Shown here piece after piece: positions 6,526 to 11,531 of a stretch of DNA of 11,531 nt. The DNA is from Clostridiaceae bacterium (lineage in GTDB: Bacteria; Bacillota; Clostridia; Oscillospirales; Acutalibacteraceae). The position numbers were made by a program, and so were the translations under genes. The notes beneath the pieces are model-generated. The model was given only the letters and a program-made list of their open reading frames with translations, was not told where the DNA came from and searched no databases. Position 1 is the stretch's first letter; the number at the start of each line of letters is the position of its first letter. The stretch lies in the NCBI GenBank assembly GCA_016292785.1, contig JAEDFL010000055.1, forward strand, positions 1-11,531, in the 5' to 3' direction.

Positions 6526-7839
6526 TTATTTTTCTTTAATGAGTATGGCGGTATTTACTTTAAGGGTAAAGGACAAATCCGAGGTTTGCTTAATTAACTC
6601 TGCGTCGTGTTTATTGTCAAGCAGATACACCTCATAATCGCCGCTTCTGCCGAAATCAACGCTGAAGCATTGCGGTTCAGCCTCGTCGTTATCGGAATAA
6701 TGCGTGATGACCGTGAGGGTTTTATTGTCCTTGCCGATTCCGCAGAGAGTGTAGATATTATCAAGCTTTGTTTCGCACTTGATTTCAGCATCCATATCGT
6801 AAAACATTCCGTACCATTTGAACGGATAATAGCCCTTTAAAGGCTTATAGGTGTAGAAATCAAATACTCCGCAAAACGGTGACTGCATTGTATCATAGTA
6901 CATCAGCATATCTATCGAAGACTGCTGAGCCGCCGACATACAAGCCATTGTGAAAGCCGCACCCTTCATGCCTATAATTGTATTTATTGAGTAAATAAAT
7001 TTATCTTCCCAGTTTTTTATGTAGTTCCATTCGTTCAAAATGCTTTCGGTATTCCGATAACCGTTTTCGTTAAGCATTTCTTTTATGCGTTCGGCTTTGT
7101 CGGTGACAGCTTTAGGCTCTGTGCAGTAAATATGCCATGAGAAAAAGTCGATAGGAACGTTTCTCTTTCGCATTTCCTGTAAAAAGTCATCTGCCCATGT
7201 AAGTTGCCATGCAAGCGCAGGACCTCCGATTTTAAGCTCGGGGAAGCAGGCTTTCAGGTGCTTTGCCGCTATCTCATACATATCGAAAAACTGAACCTTC
7301 GTGCCGCCCCAGGTGCGCTTGTTGGTGCTGTCATCGGGATCAAGATCCGGCTCGTTCCAGATCTCCCAGTATTCGATATTCAAATTGAAACCGTCAGCCC
7401 AGCCGTAATTATAATGACGGATAATATGCTCGCAGATAACAGCCCATTTTTTAAAGTCCTTCGGCGGAACAGTTCCGTGCTTTTTGATTTGGTGCTCGAT
7501 AGCCTGTCCCAATCGGAAAAAGGTTTTTGTCCCTGCGTCAAGAGTGGTCAGTATGCTTTCGTCGGTGCAGGCAAAATCATAGGAATCGGGATTTTCGGGA
7601 TCGGCGTCAAAGTTCGGAAATATGGCGGTGATATCATGCGAATAAGGTCCGCCGTAAATAGAACCGCCTAAATTGGAATCGTGATTTCTTGAATAGGGAA
7701 TCCTTGCCGCTTTATAATCGCTGAGGTTGCTTCTGTACTGGTCTGTTACATGTCTTTTGTGCCACGGGCCTCCGTTTGTTGCGTTAAGAGGCTTAAAGCT
7801 TCCCGCTTTTTTATTCAAGTCAAATTTTAACGTGTTCAT
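6526..7839 (-). CDS. GH39-like glycoside hydrolase (beta-xylosidase type), cytoplasmic
   Basis: A retaining clan GH-A (beta/alpha)8 glycosidase most like GH39, a family containing beta-xylosidases and alpha-L-iduronidases. The 437-residue product starts without a signal peptide, so it acts in the cytosol. Key sites: YWEIWNEPDL with acid/base Glu163, and SILNEWNY with nucleophile Glu270, a spacing of 107 comparable to the 117 of Thermoanaerobacterium XynB. Other GH39-like features are the N-terminal RIPYSRNHDSN region (46-56), the VPIDFFSWHIY strand (228-238) and a C-terminal beta domain ending in KVNTAILIKEK. AAGGA lies 7 bases before the ATG, and only 15 bases separate it from the stop of the upstream transporter gene, so the two are probably co-transcribed and translationally linked. 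The substrate is inferred to be a short xyloside or other glycoside taken up by the transporter; that is not visible in the sequence. Confidence 0.82.
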   Translation of the reverse strand: MNTLKFDLNKKAGSFKPLNATNGGPWHKRHVTDQYRSNLSDYKAARIPYSRNHDSNLGGSIYGGPYSHDITAIFPNFDADPENPDSYDFACTDESILTTLDAGTKTFFRLGQAIEHQIKKHGTVPPKDFKKWAVICEHIIRHYNYGWADGFNLNIEYWEIWNEPDLDPDDSTNKRTWGGTKVQFFDMYEIAAKHLKACFPELKIGGPALAWQLTWADDFLQEMRKRNVPIDFFSWHIYCTEPKAVTDKAERIKEMLNENGYRNTESILNEWNYIKNWEDKFIYSINTIIGMKGAAFTMACMSAAQQSSIDMLMYYDTMQSPFCGVFDFYTYKPLKGYYPFKWYGMFYDMDAEIKCETKLDNIYTLCGIGKDNKTLTVITHYSDNDEAEPQCFSVDFGRSGDYEVYLLDNKHDAELIKQTSDLSFTLKVNTAILIKEK

Positions 7840-7854
7840 AACAACATCCTTTCG

Positions 7855-8739
7855 TTAAAGCGCTTTTATAACAACAAGGGATATAATGCCGAGCAGAATA
7901 CCCACAACGCTCTTGACTGTGAGCTTTTCCTTGAAAACCGCCGCCGCAACGATCGCTCCGATTATCGTGCTGCCGCCGTTAATAAAGGTGAAAAGAATTA
8001 CGGGCGAAACCGTAGCCGCCGCCATAGTTGCAAGCTGATTGATTATGAATACTGCAACGGAAAGAATTGCGCCGAATCCTAAAAGCTGAGGCGTAAGTCG
8101 GGAGCTTTCGCTGTTTTTCTTTGATTGAGGAATGAAAAAGGACGCTAACAGCATTATCACTCCGACTGTGCTGAATGATAAAAACGAAAACACCGACACA
8201 TTTCCGTTCGGAATATAGCTTGCAAACATCTGTTGCGCAAGCATTGTAAAGCCGTTTGAAAACATTACTCCGAGAAGAAGTAAAAAGGTTTTGAAAGAAA
8301 AACCGTTATAAATCTTTGAAGAGCTTGAAATTAGAAAATAAGCCGCAACAAAAAACAGAAACAGTCCGATAAACTGTCCGACCGACATAGGTTTATCGAA
8401 AAGAAAAATTCCTGCGACGCACGGGATAAGCAGTCCTGCCGTGCCGAAAAGTGAGGAAAGAGCAACCGTTCCGCTCTTTAATACGACAAGCTCAAAGCCT
8501 GTTGAAGCGGCGATCATCAAGCCGGAAAAAAGCGAGATCAAAAGGGTAGGAAGGTCTGCACTCAAGCCTGCGCCTGTGATCAGAATAAGCAGTAAACCCA
8601 ATAAACCGCTCAGAATATTGCGGAAAGCTCCGTACTTGAAAAAGCATTTCAAATCTTCAATTTGATTGCTTGTGCGTTTTGTAAATAAATGCTGTGCGAC
8701 CCGGCAAAGCAAAATAATCGAAATGTAAAAAGTGCCCAT
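7855..8739 (-). CDS. DMT-superfamily (EamA-like) multi-span membrane transporter
   Basis: A 294-residue integral membrane protein with about ten hydrophobic segments in two homologous halves, divided near the polar stretch SSSSKIYNGFSFK, as expected for drug/metabolite transporters. Each half ends in the family pattern of a conserved acidic/basic turn plus two helices: IFLFDKPMSVGQFIGLFLFF in the first and AVFKEKLTVKSVVGILLGII in the second. The frame is open further upstream to an ATG at 8793, but those codons overlay the promoter. The ATG at 8739 has AGGGGG at 8 bases and begins MGTFYISIILL, a normal first helix, so it is chosen. It precedes the GH39 gene by 15 bases in one operon, suggesting movement of a sugar, glycoside or the enzyme's product. 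Substrate and direction cannot be read from sequence. Confidence 0.83.
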   Translation of the reverse strand: MGTFYISIILLCRVAQHLFTKRTSNQIEDLKCFFKYGAFRNILSGLLGLLLILITGAGLSADLPTLLISLFSGLMIAASTGFELVVLKSGTVALSSLFGTAGLLIPCVAGIFLFDKPMSVGQFIGLFLFFVAAYFLISSSSKIYNGFSFKTFLLLLGVMFSNGFTMLAQQMFASYIPNGNVSVFSFLSFSTVGVIMLLASFFIPQSKKNSESSRLTPQLLGFGAILSVAVFIINQLATMAAATVSPVILFTFINGGSTIIGAIVAAAVFKEKLTVKSVVGILLGIISLVVIKAL

Positions 8740-8764
8740 ACGGATATCCCCCTGTTTCCGAAGA

Positions 8765-8793
8765 ATTGTAACATAACCAAAGGGAAATGTCAA
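8765..8793 (-). promoter_or_regulatory. Consensus sigma-A promoter of the transporter-GH39 operon
   Basis: On the minus strand a perfect TTGACA (8793-8788) and TACAAT (8770-8765) are 17 bases apart. The predicted start, about 8758, gives a short leader containing the AGGGGG ribosome binding site, which supports the ATG at 8739 as the true start. Confidence 0.88.
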
Positions 8794-8818
8794 TTTTTAG
8801 GGCAAAATGATTATATGA

Positions 8819-8856
8819 AAAATAAACCCCAAATAAACCCCAAGAGAGCAAAAAGA
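8819..8856. repeat. 38-base direct repeat, left copy (flanks the AIPR cassette)
   Basis: Identical over 38 bases to 11000-11037. It contains two tandem AAATAAACCCC units followed by AAGAGAGCAAAAAGA. The right end overlaps the T-run of the AIPR terminator. Sequences on either side of the two copies are unrelated, so the homology has sharp edges, as expected for a recombination site or a duplicated target. Confidence 0.92.
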
Positions 8857-8893
8857 AAAGCCTGAAACAACGTAGGTACGTCGTTTCAGACTT
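8847..8893 (-). terminator. Rho-independent terminator of the AIPR gene
   Basis: On the minus strand 8893-8858 forms an almost continuous hairpin (AAGTCTGAAACGACGTA against TACGTTGTTTCAGGCTT) followed by TTCTTTTTGC. Two pairs are G-U wobbles that would be A-C mismatches on the plus strand, showing that the minus strand is the functional RNA. It ends transcription from the AIPR gene and shields the transporter promoter just downstream. Confidence 0.85.
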
Positions 8894-8984
8894 TTATAAC
8901 TGTATAGGCAATGAAAATAAAAAATGACAATTTTTATTTAGATGAACAATAGAGTTAAAAATACCAAATGAAAATGTAAAATAA

Positions 8985-10751
8985 TTATAAAAAAATATCT
9001 CTAAGATCGTCAACAATATTGTATTTAATTGTTTGCTTAATCATTTTATTGTAGTCAACATCAAATTCTTGATTGTATCTTTTGCTGTAAGCTTTAGATA
9101 CTTTTTTATACAAATCTATGATTTGTTCAATTTTTTGCTTATCTGAAAGTTGATTGGTTATTTCTTTGTAATCTCTATTTTTACATTCATAAATGGCAAA
9201 AAAGTCAATAAGATAATACGGAATAGGTGCTCGCGCATCATCTGTCTCCTTCTTTGCTTGTTCAGCTTTTTTGTAAAGCATATACAAATCAAGTAAAGTG
9301 TCAATTGTTACAGTGTCGTTTTTTATAAATTCAGTGGCTACATTATATTGATCGCTATTGAATTTTAGCATTGAACTTTTTTTAACGTAAGCAATATAAC
9401 CTCCTGCAACAAATGCGTTGATTACTTGTAACAATTTTTCAAGTGGAATGAATGCGTCGCTTACTTTTTTAATGTCGTCCAATCCAAATCTTTCTAATCT
9501 ATTATGATTTGCTTCTTTAAGTTTGGTTAATGTTTTGTATTTTGTTGAAAAGATATTTTTATCGCTTTGCTTTATCAAAAGAAGAAAACCTTTGTCCGCA
9601 AATTCTTCCTGAAGTCGTATAAAAATACTGGTGTTTGACACGAAAGTTTTTTCGTCAATTGAGTTTTGTGAGTTGTTGTATTTAACTATATCTTTATAAA
9701 GCTGATTCTCACAATCATTATTTCTATCAATAACTAATATTTTGAGCATCACAAAAGTATCTTTGAATTCTTTTTCTAAATCCTGAGGAGGAATATTTTT
9801 AAGATATTCATAGATACTGTTTACGGTTTGACAACCATTAACAATTTGAGGATTCTCTATTTCAAAGAAAGCATTCATGTTATATTCAGAATGTTGTGTT
9901 TTAATTGAAGTCATAGAATCGCAAATAATTGTAATACCGTTGTTGTAATAAAAAAAGTTTTTTCTATCATTTTTATCATGTAAAGTTTGGTATATACCCG
10001 TGTTTATTCCTGTGTTACCCAAATATTCTCTTATGTTTTTATCAAATATAGGATAACTTTTTTCAATGGACTCTCTGTATAAACGGTATATAGATACAAC
10101 GGGAGTTAAAACATACCTTGCGTCAAGAACATTTTCAAGTTTGTAACTTTCCGTATTTATATTTAAAATCGTAGATTTATTTATGCTTTCAACTTTTACC
10201 GTGATATTTCGTTTGTTTTGCTCAACTTCATTATAATACCTATTTTTTATATCATCTAAATAGTAAATTTGAGCAATATATTTTGCGTTTCGTAAATTGA
10301 ATTCTTTAACATAATTATCGGCTTCTTGATTATGCAAGTTGTTAGAAACAAATAATTGTAAGTGCACAGTAAAATCAGGTTCGTTTTTCATTTTGGTAAA
10401 AGCATTTTGGAGTTCCTCAGACTTTGTATATGTGCCATTTTCCAAAGCATGAATAGCTCTCAACAAAAAATCATTTTTTACGTACGCACTTGATATTTTT
10501 GTGTTATCAGAATAATATTTGTTTTGTATCAAATATATATCTTTAGTGTCTTCGTAAATTTCGAAGGCATCAATACCTAAATCATTATATTCAATTATTT
10601 TTTCTTCGATGAGTTCTTCATCTTCGTAAAATAGTTTGTCTAATATCCAATAATTAAAAGCCCACTCATCTTTGTCAATATTTTGGATAAATTTAAAATT
10701 TAATTGGTATTCTTTTATATCTTGTTCAATCTGTTTTTTAAAACTATCCAT
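8985..10751 (-). CDS. AIPR-family abortive infection phage resistance protein with PD-(D/E)XK-like N-terminus
   Basis: A 588-residue soluble protein. The central AIPR hallmark is present: NIREYLGNTGINTGIYQTL at 239-257, NFFYYNNGITIICD at 265-278 and ENPQIVNGCQTV at 299-310. The N-terminus has GIDAFEIYEDTKDIYLIQNKYY at about 59-80 (shown here only to note Asp61, Gln76 and Lys78), a D...QxK pattern like Mrr-type nucleases. AIPR proteins were linked to phage abortive infection in Lactococcus and are common in defence islands; a nuclease acting on phage or host nucleic acid is inference. The ATG at 10760 lies inside the ribosome binding site, while ATG 10751 has AAGGA at 8 bases, so 10751 is chosen. 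The gene is far AT-richer than its neighbours (a sample line, 9001-9060, has 15 G/C in 60; 4801-4860 in malic enzyme has 36). It stands alone between 38-base direct repeats with its own promoter and terminator, indicating horizontal acquisition. Confidence 0.85.
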   Translation of the reverse strand: MDSFKKQIEQDIKEYQLNFKFIQNIDKDEWAFNYWILDKLFYEDEELIEEKIIEYNDLGIDAFEIYEDTKDIYLIQNKYYSDNTKISSAYVKNDFLLRAIHALENGTYTKSEELQNAFTKMKNEPDFTVHLQLFVSNNLHNQEADNYVKEFNLRNAKYIAQIYYLDDIKNRYYNEVEQNKRNITVKVESINKSTILNINTESYKLENVLDARYVLTPVVSIYRLYRESIEKSYPIFDKNIREYLGNTGINTGIYQTLHDKNDRKNFFYYNNGITIICDSMTSIKTQHSEYNMNAFFEIENPQIVNGCQTVNSIYEYLKNIPPQDLEKEFKDTFVMLKILVIDRNNDCENQLYKDIVKYNNSQNSIDEKTFVSNTSIFIRLQEEFADKGFLLLIKQSDKNIFSTKYKTLTKLKEANHNRLERFGLDDIKKVSDAFIPLEKLLQVINAFVAGGYIAYVKKSSMLKFNSDQYNVATEFIKNDTVTIDTLLDLYMLYKKAEQAKKETDDARAPIPYYLIDFFAIYECKNRDYKEITNQLSDKQKIEQIIDLYKKVSKAYSKRYNQEFDVDYNKMIKQTIKYNIVDDLRDIFL

Positions 10752-10790
10752 ATTGCACATCCTTTTCGCAAATAATGCTAATATATTTTT

Positions 10791-10819
10791 ATTATACTAA
10801 AACAAATAAAAAAATTCAA
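10791..10819 (-). promoter_or_regulatory. Sigma-A promoter of the AIPR gene
   Basis: TTGAAT (10819-10814) and TATAAT (10796-10791) on the minus strand are separated by 17 bases. The predicted start near 10784 leaves a leader of about 33 bases. The region is very AT-rich, so some resemblance by chance is possible, but both spacing and location fit. Confidence 0.7.
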
Positions 10820-10947
10820 TGGTTTTTTTAGCTTTTCTTACTATTTTCTAACTATTTTATTTTATTGATTTAATAAAACTAAGCTACAATCAAAAATCTG
10901 TTTTAAAACAAAGTATGATAGCCGGTGTCAAGCTGATAGTTTGAATT
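10820..10947. other. AT-rich intergenic stretch without a recognised gene
   Basis: Part of the gene-free region 10752-11116. It contains only a short palindrome, TGTTTTAAAACA at 10899-10910. I see no plausible open frame with a ribosome binding site and no convincing plus-strand promoter here. Confidence 0.5.
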
Positions 10948-10983
10948 TAGGGACAATCAGAGGACGGTTCTGTGATTGTCTTT
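10948..10983 (+). repeat. REP-like imperfect palindrome
   Basis: GACAATCA and TGATTGTC flank AGGACGGTTCT, giving an 8-base-pair outer stem, one mismatch and a 4-base-pair inner stem, followed by TTTGTTTATG. The GGGACA...AGGACGGTTCT...TGTC pattern resembles REP/RAYT-type palindromes seen scattered in Firmicutes genomes. It might also terminate a plus-strand transcript, though no such gene is seen. Confidence 0.5.
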
Positions 10984-10999
10984 GTTTATGAGAAAAACC

Positions 11000-11037
11000 A
11001 AAATAAACCCCAAATAAACCCCAAGAGAGCAAAAAGA
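11000..11037. repeat. 38-base direct repeat, right copy (flanks the AIPR cassette)
   Basis: Perfect match to 8819-8856 in the same orientation, offset 2181 bases. The two copies enclose the AIPR gene, its promoter and terminator and the REP-like hairpin. No integrase or transposase is encoded between them. Confidence 0.92.
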
Positions 11038-11070
11038 CGTTTTAAAAGGTCGCCGGGCGGAGAAAAAGTG

Positions 11071-11107
11071 TTAGTTGCTTGTTAGTTATATGTTAGTTGT
11101 TTATTAG
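11071..11107. repeat. 11-base-phased TTAGTT direct repeats
   Basis: TTAGTTG, TTAGTTA, TTAGTTG and TTAG begin at 11071, 11082, 11093 and 11104, an exact 11-base period with variable spacer bases. One-helical-turn spacing suggests a cooperative protein-binding site, for example recombinase arm-type sites. No frame with coding features crosses it. Confidence 0.7.
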
Positions 11108-11242
11108 AAAAATTAAGAGACGGGACTCGCCACGCTGCTGCCGCAGCTACACGCCCACGTCGGCGAAAACAGTCCCCCGGACTGTTTTCTTCCGCAAACT
11201 GCGTTTGCTCCCTCCTGTTCAAGTCCCATCCTGATTATACCG

Positions 11243-11282
11243 CAAAACAAAAAGAGCCGCTATTGCGACTCTTCTTGTTTTG
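11243..11282 (-). terminator. Terminator hairpin in repeat unit 1
   Basis: On the minus strand an 18-base-pair stem with loop AATA directly follows the tRNA-like CCA. The core is AAGAGTCGC against GCGGCTCTT with TTTTGTTTTG after it. Two pairs are G-U on the minus strand and A-C mismatches on the plus strand, so it is meant to work in minus-strand RNA. Confidence 0.8.
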
Positions 11283-11301
11283 GTGCGAGAGACGGGACTT
11301 G
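11281..11301 (-). other. tRNA 3'-end-like segment (junction of units 1 and 2)
   Basis: On the minus strand this reads CAAGTCCCGT (T-loop end and T-stem 3' side), CTCTCGC (acceptor 3' strand), A (discriminator) and CCA, followed by a terminator. It is only about 21 bases: the T-stem 5' side, anticodon arm and 5' acceptor strand (expected GCGAGAG) are absent, so it is not a tRNA gene. A73 and the sequence would suit a tRNA-Leu, but that is a weak guess. Confidence 0.65.
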
Positions 11302-11414
11302 CTACGCTGCTGCCGCAGCTACACGCCCACGTCGGCGAAAACAGTCCACCGGACTGTTTTCTTCCGCAAACTTCGTTTGCTCCCTCCTGTTCAAGTCCCG
11401 TCCTGATTATACCG

Positions 11415-11454
11415 CAAAACAAAAAGAGCCGCTGTTGCGACTCTTCTTGTTTTG
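11415..11454 (-). terminator. Terminator hairpin in repeat unit 2
   Basis: Same 18-base-pair stem as at 11243-11282, shifted by 172 bases. The only change is in the four-base loop (AACA instead of AATA on the minus strand), so the stem is preserved. Confidence 0.8.
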
Positions 11455-11473
11455 GTGCGAGAGACGGGACTTG
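11453..11473 (-). other. tRNA 3'-end-like segment (junction of units 2 and 3)
   Basis: Identical to 11281-11301 at an offset of 172 bases, again ending in CCA and followed by the terminator of unit 2. A complete tRNA gene that donated this sequence would be expected on the minus strand beyond the right edge. Confidence 0.65.
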
Positions 11474-11531
11474 CTACGCTGCTGTCGCAGCTACACGCCC
11501 ACGTCGGCGAAAACAGTCCACCGGACTGTTT

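Larger units (their letters stand above)
11117..11531 (-). repeat. 172-base tandem repeat array with tRNA 3' ends, truncated at the window edge
   Basis: Units start at 11117, 11289 and 11461 with an exact 172-base period; the third is cut after 71 bases. Copies 1 and 2 differ at six positions; copy 3 differs from copy 2 at one of 71. Read on the minus strand each unit holds, in order, a tRNA-3'-end-like segment with CCA, a terminator hairpin, then a roughly 110-base domain closed by GACGGGACTTG and CAAGTCCCGTC. That domain contains the hairpins GCAAAC-GAA-GTTTGC and GAAAACAGTCC-GGT-GGACTGTTTTC and a GCTGC/GCAGC stem. The period is not a multiple of three, so a frame running through successive copies would shift. 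The layout resembles the repeats downstream of E. coli tyrT (rtT RNA). Which strand is transcribed is inferred from wobble pairing. Confidence 0.9.

Noticed and set aside
8740..8793. Longer N-terminus for the transporter (start at 8793)
   Set aside because: The extra 18 codons coincide with the -35 and -10 boxes; the ATG at 8739 has a proper ribosome binding site.
8915..8939. AAATAAAAA/TTTTTATTT stem downstream of the AIPR gene
   Set aside because: Pure A/T stem in AT-rich sequence, easily due to chance; the GC-containing hairpin at 8858-8893 is the better terminator.
10752..10760. Upstream ATG at 10760 for the AIPR gene
   Set aside because: It would leave no room for a ribosome binding site; AAGGA is spaced 8 bases from the ATG at 10751.
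11219..11422. 67-codon minus-strand frame beginning MFCGIIRTGLEQEGAN
   Set aside because: It runs through repeat units whose 172-base period is not a multiple of three, crosses terminator and stem structures, and shows no matching RBS; better explained as structured RNA or repeat sequence.
11281..11473. Complete tRNA gene in the array
   Set aside because: Only the 3' acceptor strand, CCA and part of the T-arm are present; no D-arm, anticodon arm or 5' acceptor strand can be folded.
11117..11531. CRISPR array
   Set aside because: The repeated unit is 172 bases with near-identical content throughout; there are no short repeats with unique spacers and no cas genes.

Overview
The window looks like a chromosome segment of an anaerobic, low-to-mid GC Firmicute, most likely a gut Clostridia member (Ruminococcus/Oscillospiraceae-like). 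The grounds are strong AGGAGG-type ribosome binding sites, textbook sigma-A promoters with 17-base spacers, a short Cys-rich peptide of a type familiar from Clostridia, and gene products that read like clostridial homologues. This placement is inference from sequence style; no rRNA is present.

Layout. (1) Bases 1-1015, minus strand: the N-terminal part of an ApbE-type FAD:protein FMN transferase that runs off the left edge, with its own promoter. (2) 1057-1297, minus: a 43-residue Cys/Gly/Asn-rich peptide gene with strong RBS, terminator and weak promoter. (3) 1397-6523, plus: a four-gene operon with a near-consensus promoter and a palindrome-bearing leader. It encodes glycerol kinase, a type-2 malate/lactate dehydrogenase, malic enzyme and a ketopantoate reductase-like protein, and ends in a strong bidirectional terminator. 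(4) 6526-8793, minus: a two-gene unit encoding a DMT/EamA-like membrane transporter and a cytoplasmic GH39-like glycosidase. (5) 8819-11037: a very AT-rich AIPR-family (abortive infection) gene with its own promoter and terminator, bracketed by perfect 38-base direct repeats 2181 bases apart. (6) 11071-11531: short 11-base-phased repeats, then a 172-base tandem repeat array running off the right edge. Each full repeat junction carries what looks like the 3' end of a tRNA gene, including CCA, followed directly by a terminator.

How the parts work together. In the operon, the dehydrogenase and malic enzyme could form the malate shunt (oxaloacetate to malate to pyruvate + CO2), moving reducing power from NADH to NADPH, while glycerol kinase feeds glycerol into lower glycolysis. 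The transporter and GH39 enzyme look like a small oligosaccharide or glycoside uptake-and-cleavage pair. The right third looks like an accessory-gene hotspot near a tRNA gene: a solitary defence-type gene in a repeat-bounded cassette beside a tRNA-3'-end repeat array.

The most unusual item is that array. Its organisation resembles the E. coli tyrT/rtT repeats, where ~178-base units each carry a copy of the tRNA 3' end. Several differences between copies keep base pairing only on the minus-strand RNA, suggesting a structured transcript downstream of a tRNA gene lying just beyond the right edge.
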